A stretch of DNA of 64,000 nt, from the NCBI GenBank assembly GCA_050301235.1, contig JBNKZD010000144.1, positions 1-64,000 of the forward strand. Direction: 5' to 3'. A program made the position numbers and the translations under genes. Of the stretch, positions 1 through 9,600 are shown in pieces. The notes under the pieces were generated by a model. The model had not been told where the DNA came from and searched no databases. It saw only the letters and a program-made list of their open reading frames with translations. The DNA is from JAFGIN01 sp050301235. GTDB taxonomy: Bacteria; Fibrobacterota; Chitinivibrionia; Chitinivibrionales; Chitinispirillaceae. Numbering within the stretch: the first letter of the stretch is position 1; each line of letters begins with the position of its first letter.

Positions 1-336
1 GACTACCTGAATATTAACAGTTTTCTTTTCCCTCTCATTTAGTACAATGTTTGACTCTCTTCCAACAAGAATACTGTCGCTATATACATCTATTGAATAC
101 AATCCGGCAGGTAGACTGTCGAACATAAATTGACCACTGGATTTTATCATTTTCTGCGAGATTGTACCATTTGAATTCAAAACGAGTAAAACACTATCTT
201 TATAAATATCATTGTTGTTCAATACCATGCCGGTAATCGATCCAGAACTAGATTCCATAGCCGTTCCTCCGGGAGGAACATTTGAACAAACCATCGCAAT
301 ACAGATAAGTACAACCAGTAAAATAATTTTATACAT
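1..336 (-). CDS. Partial lipoprotein with carboxypeptidase-regulatory-like fold (N-terminal part)
   Basis: This is the first 112 codons of a gene that runs off the left edge of the window. It starts at an ATG whose first base is 336. The N-terminus is a short hydrophobic leader ending in a lipobox-like A-M-V-C, so the product is probably a lipoprotein. The body contains G-S-I-T-G-M-V followed later by G-Q-F-M-F-D-S-L-P-A-G-L-Y, the usual pattern of carboxypeptidase regulatory-like (prealbumin-like) beta domains in cell-surface proteins. The rest of the protein, and so its function, cannot be seen. It lies just downstream of the broken TIGR02147-type gene on the same strand. Confidence 0.6.
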   Translation of the reverse strand, partial: MYKIILLVVLICIAMVCSNVPPGGTAMESSSGSITGMVLNNNDIYKDSVLLVLNSNGTISQKMIKSSGQFMFDSLPAGLYSIDVYSDSILVGRESNIVLNEREKKTVNIQVV

Positions 337-339
337 ACA

Positions 340-1161
340 CTATACCTTTTTGGTGACCGGATAAGCATGAACTGCTATTTGATATACCCTTTCAGCAGCA
401 CCTTCATCTTTATGAACTATCGATATAATTTCTGACCGAAGTTGCTTGATCCTGTTTACGATTCTTTCCAACCCTTTTTGCGTGACACTGACAGTCAGAA
501 GAGAACTGTCGTGTGTTCCAGGTTCATTTGCTTGAAGGATTTGGCGCAAGATTCCATGATTAGCACATTGGAATTGTCTCATACACTCATCTTTGACATT
601 TTCTCCTGTGGATAACACTTTATCTGTAGGAACCCTATATCCTTTCTCGTTTTTCCGGATCAATTCAAGAAGTGATAATAAACTGGATCGATTCCTGAGC
701 TTGCGTGGAAGTTATCCTTCCATATAAAAGATTAGAAAGCATTTCATAATCATCTTTACATTTGCATGTATCCAGAGTTGCCCGAACAACGGAATGCCAC
801 CACTCCTTGAAATATTGGAATGCCTCTTTCTCGATATGCTTTTTGGGTGTATTGTTCATTTCAACAATCTGTTCAAACCAGAACTCTTTTTCATGAAAAG
901 TTGCCGGCTGACCATACCCTACCAATGCTCTGAAATATTTTGCTTCTCTACCCTCTATACTTAAAAGCTCGGTCAGCCTTTCCAGAACACCAGGACCAAT
1001 AAGTTTGCGACCCATCTCTATATCATTAAAAAAAGGTTTTTCTAGCCGAGCATATGACAAAGATACTCATGGGTCAAACCAGGATTGCGTTTTTTCTCTT
1101 CCTTACGCCAATCACTAAGGTATTTTTTATAATCGATATATTCGTATATATTCAAAGTCAT
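340..1161 (-). pseudogene. TIGR02147-family regulator-like protein, split by two frameshifts
   Basis: Three reading frames placed end to end give one protein of about 270 residues, the usual size for the TIGR02147 family that is expanded in Fibrobacter. The first frame starts at the ATG at 1161 (M-T-L-N-I-Y-E-Y-I-D-Y-K-K-Y-L) and ends in a stop near 1043. The second covers 665 to about 1050 and contains E-M-G-R-K-L-I-G-P and A-K-Y-F-R-A-L-V-G-Y. The third covers 340-663, beginning I-R-K-N-E-K-G-Y and containing P-T-D-K-V-L-S-T-G. One missing base near 1045 and one extra T near 680 would explain both breaks. The family is poorly characterised and may be regulatory. Whether the breaks are real decay or sequencing errors cannot be decided here. 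Confidence 0.75.
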
Positions 1162-1349
1162 CCTGAGAAATCCTTAACTAGTTAAGAAATAACCCAACTG
1201 GAATGAGAATATAATATAAAACTTCATTTAATAAAAAATCAGAAAGCACATTCTCAAATGTTGAGGTCATAACTTTCTTTTGCATATAAAGGAACTCAGT
1301 GTTTCTCATTGTAAAACACTAAGTTCTTTTTTTAAATTAGATCTATCGA

Positions 1350-2204
1350 TTAATACATTCTATAACAGGGGGCATTTCCTATATCCATATAGTAAAAACG
1401 ATCAATATCAGCAGAAACAGAGCGTTCTTGTGAATAAGAATCTCTAAGCGTATAATTGCCGTTAATTCCTACCCAGATTTTAAAGTATTTATCATTAAAT
1501 TCACTGCATACAACCTTATTTGAAAAAATAGATACATCACAGCACAATTCAGGTGAACGGGCGTGCAATGTCCATCGGGTTTCATCTGTAGTTGTATATA
1601 CCTTTTGGTTGGGACCGGCAATAATTGCAGCTGAATTTCCATTGTACGGATATGCAGCTACCGCACCAGCGCTTATTATTAAATTACTTGGAGTTAAATT
1701 CACCCAGGCAGGATTCAGCTTTGGACGGTACTTCCAAATCTGATATTTACCATTTGCAGCCCTGCTAACAACCCAAACAATGTCATCAAAACTCACCCTG
1801 CCAACACTTACATCTATAAGTTCTATTTGATTTGGTGGATTAGGAATATTACCCCATGATGTGCCTGTTCCCCACCAAATCTGATTTTCCGCATTGATAT
1901 GATAACATCTACCATTGGCGGAAACAGCAATCCTTTTCCCAAAGTGACCGGTAGGTGTCCATGTTTGCGTACTATTGTTGTATAAATAGATTCGATAATT
2001 TGGACTTGTGCCGACTTTTTCGAAACTCAAACCCCAAATATTACTTCCCAACGCGGCAATATCCTGCATTTTCATATCAGAGAGGTAAGCAGTTTTCTGT
2101 GCAACATCGTTGTCCACAACTGATATCGGTGAGCTCTGGTTCGAACATCCAACGAGTCCAATTACAGTTACTGCAGATATCAACGTACTGATTTTTTTAA
2201 ACAT
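1350..2204 (-). CDS. Secreted lipoprotein, possible tectonin-like beta-propeller
   Basis: The 284-residue product has a signal peptide with a lipobox (L-V-G-C at about residue 20), so it should be lipid-anchored. The mature part is rich in Trp, Gly and Asn and has loosely repeated segments: I-W-G-L-S-F, I-W-W-G-T-G-T-S-W-G-N-I-P, I-V-W-V-V-S and Y-Q-I-W-K-Y. This resembles tectonin/tachylectin-type propeller blades, in which aromatic I-W or V-W dipeptides recur every 35-45 residues. No catalytic motif is visible. A glycan-binding or surface role would fit such a fold but is inference. The gene is monocistronic, between the TIGR02147 pseudogene and a 530-bp gap. Confidence 0.6.
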   Translation of the reverse strand: MFKKISTLISAVTVIGLVGCSNQSSPISVVDNDVAQKTAYLSDMKMQDIAALGSNIWGLSFEKVGTSPNYRIYLYNNSTQTWTPTGHFGKRIAVSANGRCYHINAENQIWWGTGTSWGNIPNPPNQIELIDVSVGRVSFDDIVWVVSRAANGKYQIWKYRPKLNPAWVNLTPSNLIISAGAVAAYPYNGNSAAIIAGPNQKVYTTTDETRWTLHARSPELCCDVSIFSNKVVCSEFNDKYFKIWVGINGNYTLRDSYSQERSVSADIDRFYYMDIGNAPCYRMY

Positions 2205-2734
2205 ATAATATCCTTTTCATAAAAGTATGTGAAGTATTATTAATTAACAGTTTAGCTGGCCGGCTATCCTTTATATCAATTTACTTAGATATAATAAGTT
2301 CATCCTGTTATTGCATACGATTTTTCGCAAAACCAAGGGAACAAAGTCCCGTTAAACTATTAGTAATTTTCAACGATCTGGGCATCCATTCCCATCGGAT
2401 TATTACAACCGCTATAAAGAAAAGAAGATACTATACTTCGGGAGCAATATTTTTAAAACATGTCCACAAGATTTGGGGACAAACAGTTTTGAAAACCGAA
2501 GAGTTCAGGTAAAAGAAATTTTTTGAATATATAGTGCCAACGGTACAATTTTCCTGAACTATATTCTAATGATAGATGGTATCTCTATTTTCTGTAAAAT
2601 GAACAATTTTCATTGATGGCAAGCTGGGAGTAAAAGCACACAGCTGGAAACGCTTGTCCAGCCATAAAAACAGGCGGGGGACGATTAATATTTCGTCGGC
2701 TACAAAGGCATTCTTTGAGATCAAGTCTAATAGG
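2205..2734. other. Intergenic region without recognisable gene
   Basis: These 530 bases carry no convincing ORF on either strand. A small hairpin (arms ctgga and tccag, about 2650-2672) is the only structure I noticed. The upstream signals of the lipoprotein gene ending at 1350 must lie in its left part. Confidence 0.5.
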
Positions 2735-5098
2735 TTAGAGAGCATTTATCTCATATTCTGTATACACAGTTTTATTTTCTTTCGGTTGTAGTTCTATTGT
2801 AAAATAAAACGTAGCGCCTTCACCAACAAAACTCTCAGCCCAGATTTTTCCATTGTGGCGATGAATAATTTTTTTAACAGTAGCAAGTCCAATACCGGTT
2901 CCCGGAAAATTATTTTCTGAATGAAAACGCTGGAACGGCTCAAAAAGTTTACCCACATGTTTCATATTAAACCCGTCCCCATTATCTCGGATGAAAAACA
3001 CTTTTTCATTTCCCATTATAAATGATCCCATCTCTATCCGTGCCTGGGATTTTTTACTTGTGTATTTCCAGGCATTTTCAAGAAGATTTGTAAGAGCGAT
3101 ATGTATCAGTCGAGCGTCTGCATACGCGGTCAGTTCAGGATCAATCAAGATTTCTACTTCTCTTTCAGGATTGGCCTGCTTCAATTCATAAAAAACGGAA
3201 TTAATAATTGGAACAAGATCAATATGGTGACAGTTCATCGATTCACGTGTTAATCGTGCAAGACTCAGCATGCCATCAATTATTTGTGCCATTTTATCTG
3301 TCGATGCCGATATTTTTCTGAAAAATTCAGCTACATCTCCGGAGAGCTCATCTGAGTATTTTTCAAGCGCCACCAGACTTAAACACTTAATCGAATTTAG
3401 TTGAGAACGAAGATCATGAGAAACAGAGTAGGAGAAGGACTCCAGCTCCTTATTGATTTCATTGAGCTCTTCAGTGCGTCGTTTAAGTGCAAGTTCAGCT
3501 TCTTTTCTTTCAGAGATATCACTTGAAGTACCAAACCATTCGTAAATGTTACCTTGATCATCAATCAATGGTACTACCTGGGAATACGCCCAACCTACAG
3601 AACCATCTGATTTGAAAACACGATGCTCCAACTTTAATACTTTTCGGGTTGTTGTTGCCTCATTAATAGCTTTAGTAACGCGTTGCTGCTCCTCGTGAGG
3701 AATAAATTTCTGAGGCCAATTATTATCGGCAGTATCAGTTTCTTTAAGTAAACCATTGGAACGTAATTGTCTCATTATGTGCCAGTCAGGGCTCATGCAA
3801 AATACAATGTTCGAGCAGGTAACAACCAGCGCTCTAAATCGATCCTCACTGCAGCGAAAGTCAGATACTAACTGCTGCTCATTCTCTTTGCGAACTGTTA
3901 TATCTTCTAAAATAGTCCCAAATCGCCCCGGTGTTGTCTGAAATGCTGTGACACGAAACCATTTATTCAGTACTTTACAAAACTCCTCGAGGCAAACCTG
4001 CTCACCGAAAAGAGCTGCTTGTCCATACTTGCCGATCCAATCAACCGGATCATTTTCAATGCCTGGAAGCACTTCGCGCACTGTTTTTCCTATTATTGCA
4101 GTTGCTTTAAGTCCAGTCATCCGTTCGAAGGATTGATTTACATTAACAAACCGGTAATCAAATGCATTCCCCTGATCATCAGTAACAATCTCGTGAAAGC
4201 CAATTCCATTAAACGTATTAGTGAATAGAAACCGAAACATCTCTTCACTTTGTCGCAGAGCCTCTTTAGATAAATTCCAACCGATAAGCGCATCCTCAAG
4301 AGATATTCCATTTATTCTGGAGGCCCGAAAAGATTGTAATACTGCTGACAACATATACGGTCCGCTCAGAAACTGCGCAGAACGGCCAAGCCAGCTGACA
4401 ACACCTCCATGAACGGTTTCTAACATCACACCAAAAAGTCCGACTTCTATAAGCACCAAAGCAAGGGCATACCAGTGTATAAATGGACCGAACTTTTGAC
4501 TATACCGCAACATCATCACAGTTGTTACGAGGTACATCAATATAGACATGTGCAAAACGAGCTGTCGTAAAGGGGTTCCCCCGTTTTGTTGAATGAAAAA
4601 TGGAGGAATCCATTCATTATAGGTTGATATCGAAATGAGTCCAGAAATTAACAGCACTATAAAAAAGGCAACAGCGAGGAATGCTGCTCTGTTAGTAGGA
4701 ATGTTTCCGGGTCGGATCAGAAAAATAATTCCTATTAAATGAAGAACAGCAGATAACAGGATTGTACAGTTATGAATAGTAATTGTGATATTGTCAAATC
4801 TGGCATTGGATTCACCGGCAATACCTGTTATCACTCCGACAAGTCCGGCAACTCCCCAGGCTAAAACTCCGGATGCAAGCAGTAGTAATCCGGAAGAACC
4901 CTTCATGAGAAAGATTCGGGAAAGAAGATAGACAATTAATGCAGATATACAGAATGAACATACAAAATTCATTATAAGCAGAATAGCTGCGTTTTCATAT
5001 GATTTTCCGGAACCGAAATAAAAAACAACAGGTATTGCAGTAAGTAACAGAAAAATTGGTACCAATGCAAACCGTCTATGAAGTGGATGGGGTTTCAC
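2735..5098 (-). CDS. Membrane sensor histidine kinase (MASE3-like 7-8TM, two PAS, HisKA, HATPase)
   Basis: The first 270 or so residues of this 787-residue protein hold seven or eight membrane helices resembling an MASE-type sensor module, MASE3 being my best guess. Two PAS domains follow: about 285-400, with M-F-R-F-L-F-T-N-T-F-N-G-I-G-F, and about 415-535, ending in the PAC-like G-T-S-S-D-I-S-E-R-K. HisKA carries the phospho-acceptor His in S-Y-S-V-S-H-D-L-R-S. The ATPase domain has an N box (N-L-L-E-N-A-W-K-Y), a G1 box (D-N-G-D-G-F) and a G2 box (G-T-G-I-G-L-A). It should autophosphorylate on His and signal to an unlinked response regulator, as none is adjacent. Its C-terminal half closely resembles the kinase at 16853-17986. 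Confidence 0.9.
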   Translation of the reverse strand: MKPHPLHRRFALVPIFLLLTAIPVVFYFGSGKSYENAAILLIMNFVCSFCISALIVYLLSRIFLMKGSSGLLLLASGVLAWGVAGLVGVITGIAGESNARFDNITITIHNCTILLSAVLHLIGIIFLIRPGNIPTNRAAFLAVAFFIVLLISGLISISTYNEWIPPFFIQQNGGTPLRQLVLHMSILMYLVTTVMMLRYSQKFGPFIHWYALALVLIEVGLFGVMLETVHGGVVSWLGRSAQFLSGPYMLSAVLQSFRASRINGISLEDALIGWNLSKEALRQSEEMFRFLFTNTFNGIGFHEIVTDDQGNAFDYRFVNVNQSFERMTGLKATAIIGKTVREVLPGIENDPVDWIGKYGQAALFGEQVCLEEFCKVLNKWFRVTAFQTTPGRFGTILEDITVRKENEQQLVSDFRCSEDRFRALVVTCSNIVFCMSPDWHIMRQLRSNGLLKETDTADNNWPQKFIPHEEQQRVTKAINEATTTRKVLKLEHRVFKSDGSVGWAYSQVVPLIDDQGNIYEWFGTSSDISERKEAELALKRRTEELNEINKELESFSYSVSHDLRSQLNSIKCLSLVALEKYSDELSGDVAEFFRKISASTDKMAQIIDGMLSLARLTRESMNCHHIDLVPIINSVFYELKQANPEREVEILIDPELTAYADARLIHIALTNLLENAWKYTSKKSQARIEMGSFIMGNEKVFFIRDNGDGFNMKHVGKLFEPFQRFHSENNFPGTGIGLATVKKIIHRHNGKIWAESFVGEGATFYFTIELQPKENKTVYTEYEINAL

Positions 5099-5202
5099 TG
5101 AGACTGATGCATCCTGAAAGTATGTGATTGTTTTATGAAATCAGGATGATCGTTGCAGTTGTATACTTAAACGATCTTCCCTTTGCTGCATATATTCTCT
5201 TT

Positions 5203-6417
5203 CTATGTACGGTATTCTGCATTGATTTTAACATATTCATAAGTCAGATCACAGGTATGGGCAATCGCTGAACCGTTCCCCATTCCCAGATCGATCTCTA
5301 TAATAACTACTTTTTCGTTCATTTTCTCATGAAGTACCTTTTCGTCAAAGTGTACCGGTTGAAGATTTCTGAAAACGGTTACACCGCAGAGGTTGATAGT
5401 CATTGTCTCATGGGAAAACTCAGCTCCGGAATAGCCGACTGCACAGGCGATTCGACCCCAGTTTGGATCGTTACCGAAAAGTGCGCATTTTGTAAGATTC
5501 GATCCGGCAACTGACTTGGCTGCCTTTTTAGCATCAGATTCAGATACAGCTCCTTTCACCTGAATTTCAACTCTTTTTGTAGCCCCTTCACCATCAGCGG
5601 CTATCATTTTGCAAAGGTCACTGCAGGTTGAATATAGTGCGTTCTCAAATGCTTCAAGTTCATCCTTTTGAGAAACAACAATTCCCGATGCACCATTAGC
5701 AAGAACAAGAACCATATCGTTGGTTGAAGTATCACCATCAACGGTGAGATTATTAAATGTGCGATCAATCACTCTCTTAACTATCGGATTTAAAAACTCA
5801 GCAGGAATTGATACATCGGAAGTAATAAATCCAAGCATAGTAGCCATATTGGGGTGAATCATACCCGACCCCTTGCAACAGCCGCCAACATAATAGGTAC
5901 CAGCCTTCGTAGTGACTTTCACCGCCGATTCTTTTTTGACCAGATCTGTTGTCATTATAGCTGTTGCAAAAGATTCACCGCCATTATCATTTAATTCTTT
6001 TTTAACTTCTGGGAGAGCTTTTTCGATTTTGTCCATCGGGAGGAATTTGCCAATTACTCCGGTTGAAGCCATCAGTACACTATCCGATGAAATGCCACAA
6101 ACTTTTGAGGTAAGAACTGCAGTCATCGCGTTGTCATGTTCACCCCGCTCACCTGTACATGCATTAGCACAGCCACTGTTACAAATGACCGCACGGATCT
6201 CCGATGATGGAAGGTGCTCTGAACACCAGTCTACACTTGATGCCCGTATAGCATTTCTGGTGAACGCACCTGCAGCTGCACAAGGTGTGTCGCTTAACAG
6301 TAGTCCAAGGTCTGATTTATCTGCTATTTTAATTCCAGCTTTCACTCCTGCCGCCTTGAAACCTTTTGCGGTAGTAACGCCACCTGTAATTTTTTCGAAT
6401 GAAACGGATGCACTCAT
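5203..6417 (-). CDS. argJ: Bifunctional glutamate N-acetyltransferase / amino-acid acetyltransferase ArgJ
   Basis: The 404-residue product matches ArgJ in full length. ArgJ transfers the acetyl group of N-acetylornithine to glutamate in the cyclic arginine pathway and in bifunctional forms also makes acetylglutamate from acetyl-CoA. The autoproteolysis site is clear: H-P-N-M-A-T-M-L-G-F, where the Thr of A-T-M-L-G becomes the N-terminal nucleophile of the beta chain. Other family blocks are C-N-S-G-C-A-N-A-C-T-G, D-G-D-T-S-T-N-D and G-N-D-P-N-W-G-R-I. The N-terminus, K-I-T-G-G-V-T-T-A-K-G-F-K-A-A-G, is typical. No other arg gene lies beside it. Sequence alone cannot say whether it is mono- or bifunctional. 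Confidence 0.97.
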   Translation of the reverse strand: MSASVSFEKITGGVTTAKGFKAAGVKAGIKIADKSDLGLLLSDTPCAAAGAFTRNAIRASSVDWCSEHLPSSEIRAVICNSGCANACTGERGEHDNAMTAVLTSKVCGISSDSVLMASTGVIGKFLPMDKIEKALPEVKKELNDNGGESFATAIMTTDLVKKESAVKVTTKAGTYYVGGCCKGSGMIHPNMATMLGFITSDVSIPAEFLNPIVKRVIDRTFNNLTVDGDTSTNDMVLVLANGASGIVVSQKDELEAFENALYSTCSDLCKMIAADGEGATKRVEIQVKGAVSESDAKKAAKSVAGSNLTKCALFGNDPNWGRIACAVGYSGAEFSHETMTINLCGVTVFRNLQPVHFDEKVLHEKMNEKVVIIEIDLGMGNGSAIAHTCDLTYEYVKINAEYRT

Positions 6418-6640
6418 CGACCGATCTCCTTAAATATTTGTTGAAACAAGTTTAAAAAATAGCTATTCTCACTTGAATAAGAAAGACTTTAGCAATTTTT
6501 CAATACAGGTATCATTCAGAATTCAACATTTTTCCCGATGACATCTTGAAGAATCCAGGTTATCAGGTTATTTTTCTTATAAGGGTTGTTTTCAATGCCC
6601 TGCCCAGATTTTTCACATTCTCTCAAAGGTGGCCTCTCGT

Positions 6641-9600
6641 ATGAAATTCAAAACAGGTGCTCTGGTAGTACTGTTCTCTGTCATCACTGTGCTCTTTGCC
6701 AAACAGGATGAAATTATCCAATTCAGTGCAAAAACGTTGAGTGTATCATTTAAGAAGTGGAATGATTCGATTCCTGAAGACCGGATTTATGTTCAGTCAG
6801 ACAAACCGTTCTACAATCCCGGGGAAACAATCTGGTTTTCAGTTTTTATCCGTGATGCAGCTACTTTTAAAGCTTCAACAAAAAGTGACATCGTGTATGC
6901 AGAGCTTATCAACCCAAAGGGCAGTGTTGAAAAGATGCTTACTCTGATCGCAAAAAAAGGTATTGCGAGTGGAGATTTTTCACTTGCGGATGATATTCCA
7001 GGCGGAATTTACACATTGAAAGCGCACTCCAGCTGGCAGAAAAATGATCCCGATCCGGCATTTTTTATTAAAGAGATTCAGGTTCAGGATGTTGTGCTTC
7101 CACGATTGAAAATGAAACTTGACTTTGAAAAGAAAGCGTATGGGCCTGGAGCGCATGCAGCAGCGGACCTTTCTCTAACTACTAATGAGAATAAGCCGCT
7201 TGGTACCTTTCCTGTTACTTTCACGGTCAGTGTTGCGGGGGCTCAGATTTTTCAGGGTTCTGCCAAAACCGATGGAGCAGGAAAGGTTAAAATCGCGTTT
7301 GACCTTCCTAAAAAACTCATTAGTTCGGATGGTCTTTTAAATGTTCTTATTGATTATGATGGACAAACAGAGTCTATCTCACGTTCAATTCCAATTGTTC
7401 TTAACAAAATCGCTCTGTCGTTTTTCCCTGAAGGTGGAGATCTTGTGAGTGGACTGAAGTCGGCTGTTGCGTTTAAAGCAGTAAATGAATTTGGAAAAGC
7501 TGCAGATATAGAGGGTACAATTATTGATAATGACAGCAATAAAATTGAAACGTTTCAGAGTTTTCATATGGGTATGGGTGGATTTACATTTGAACCTCGT
7601 GAAGGGAAAACCTATATGGCGCGGATCACAAAACCCTCAGGAATAACTGAGCTGTATCCACTGCCTGAGGCGATGCCTCAGGGATATGTTCTGAATGTTA
7701 ATGCTGTAGAAAAAAATGTACTCAAACTTGCAATCGGGTCTACCCGTGAAGAGAAACTTCTGGTGTTTCTGCAGATCAGAGGTAAAGAGTACTATTCAAA
7801 AGAGATTAATGCCAAAAAAGGGATAAATGATATAACTGTCGATATCACAAAATGTCCAATAGGTGTTGCACAAATTACTCTTTTTGATTCCAAAGGTATT
7901 GAACGTGCCGAGAGACTTGTATTTGTGAATAAACATCGAAAAGCATCAGTGACAATAAAAACCGATAAACAAAAGTACATGCCCCGCGAGAAAGTGAAGC
8001 TGACCATTACTGCAAGTGATGAAACCGGGATGCGAATGCCGGGGAATTTTGCTCTTGCAGTTACGGATGATCAGTTGCTCAGTTTTGCTGACGATAAATC
8101 TTCAACGATTCTTTCCCACATGCTTGCCGAATCGGACATAAAAGGAAAAGTAGAAGAACCACGTTTTTATTTCGATCCTAAAGAGCAGAAAGCAGATAAG
8201 GCGCTGGATTATTTGCTTATGACTAACGGGTGGCGCCGTTTTACATGGAAGCAGATTATTGAAGAAGAGATACCTGCAGTAAATAATCCTTCAGAAAGGG
8301 CAATTATTGCTGGTAAGGTAATGGAAGGATCGACATCTAAACCTGTTTCGGGCGCTGTAGTAAAGGTTGTCGGAACCAAATCTCAGACAAAAACTGATAG
8401 CAGCGGAGCTTTTTCATTTAAGAATATTGACTTGTATGAAAGTGTAACCATTGAAGCTACACATGGAAAAATGAATACACTGGTTTCTGTTGGTCAATAT
8501 ACATCATCACTGGAATTGTGGTTATATGAAAACCGGCCAATAGCATTTGGAATGGCTCGTGGAATGGGCGGAGGTGAATTATTAGAGGATGCAGTACCAA
8601 TGCCTGCTATGGCGGCTGAAATGGTGAAAGCTGAACCAGCTCGAGAATTAGAAGGAAAAAAGGGCATGCCTATGCATGCAAAGAGACTCTTCCAAGCGAA
8701 GGTAAAAAAGCCCGCCCCCGCACAACCTGCAATGCCAAAACCTGCAGATGCTAAAGTGTTGATGAAAAAAAGAGCTGCAATGGCTGATCAAGATCTTCGT
8801 AAGAATAAAGAGGAAAGGTTTGCTCCACCACCTCCACCAGTGGAACCAGCCGTTTCCTACTACAGAGCACGCGAATATGCATTTCCCGATTATAAAGGTC
8901 AGCAACAATCCCCGGTTCGCACCGATTTCCGTTCTACCATTTTCTGGAAAGGAGATGTTGAACTTAAAAATAACGGTACTGCGGTTGTGGAGTTTTATAC
9001 CAGTGATGCCATTACATCGTTCCGTGCTGTTACGGAGGGTTTCACCACTGAAGGTTCTATCGGAAGAGCTGAAGAGGTGTTTTATTCGCAGCTTCCATTC
9101 AGTATCAGTGCCAAAATCCCACCGGTTGTCTTAACGGGCGACACAATGGATCTTTCGCTAATTATAAAGAATACAACAACTTCAATTTTAAAAGGAGATC
9201 TTTCCTATTCCATACCTTCTGGTTTAAAGCTGATTAACTCTGTAAACAAGAACAGAACAATTGCAGCATCAGGAACAGAAACAGTGCCAGTAAAACTTCT
9301 GGTTGAATCACGAAACGATTCCGCTAACATCTCATTTACATTTGATGCAAATAGTCTTTCTGATGCATTTACCACTCCTGTAAAAATTAAACCTCAAGGA
9401 TTTCCAGTAGACTTGTCGTTTTCGGGTAGTGAACTGAAAGATAAATTTACGGTCGATATTACAAGCCCTGTAAAAAATTCCATTACAGCGACACTCAGGG
9501 CATATCCATCAGCAGTCAGCGATCTGCTCACCGGTATCGAATCGATTCTTCAGGAACCCAACGGCTGTTTCGAGCAAACCTCCATGACCTCGTATCCAAA

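Noticed and set aside
2640..2715. Possible GEMM-type riboswitch on account of ggacg and ctggaaacgcttgtccag
   Set aside because: The conserved GEMM core and second stem are not present, and no start codon follows at the right distance.
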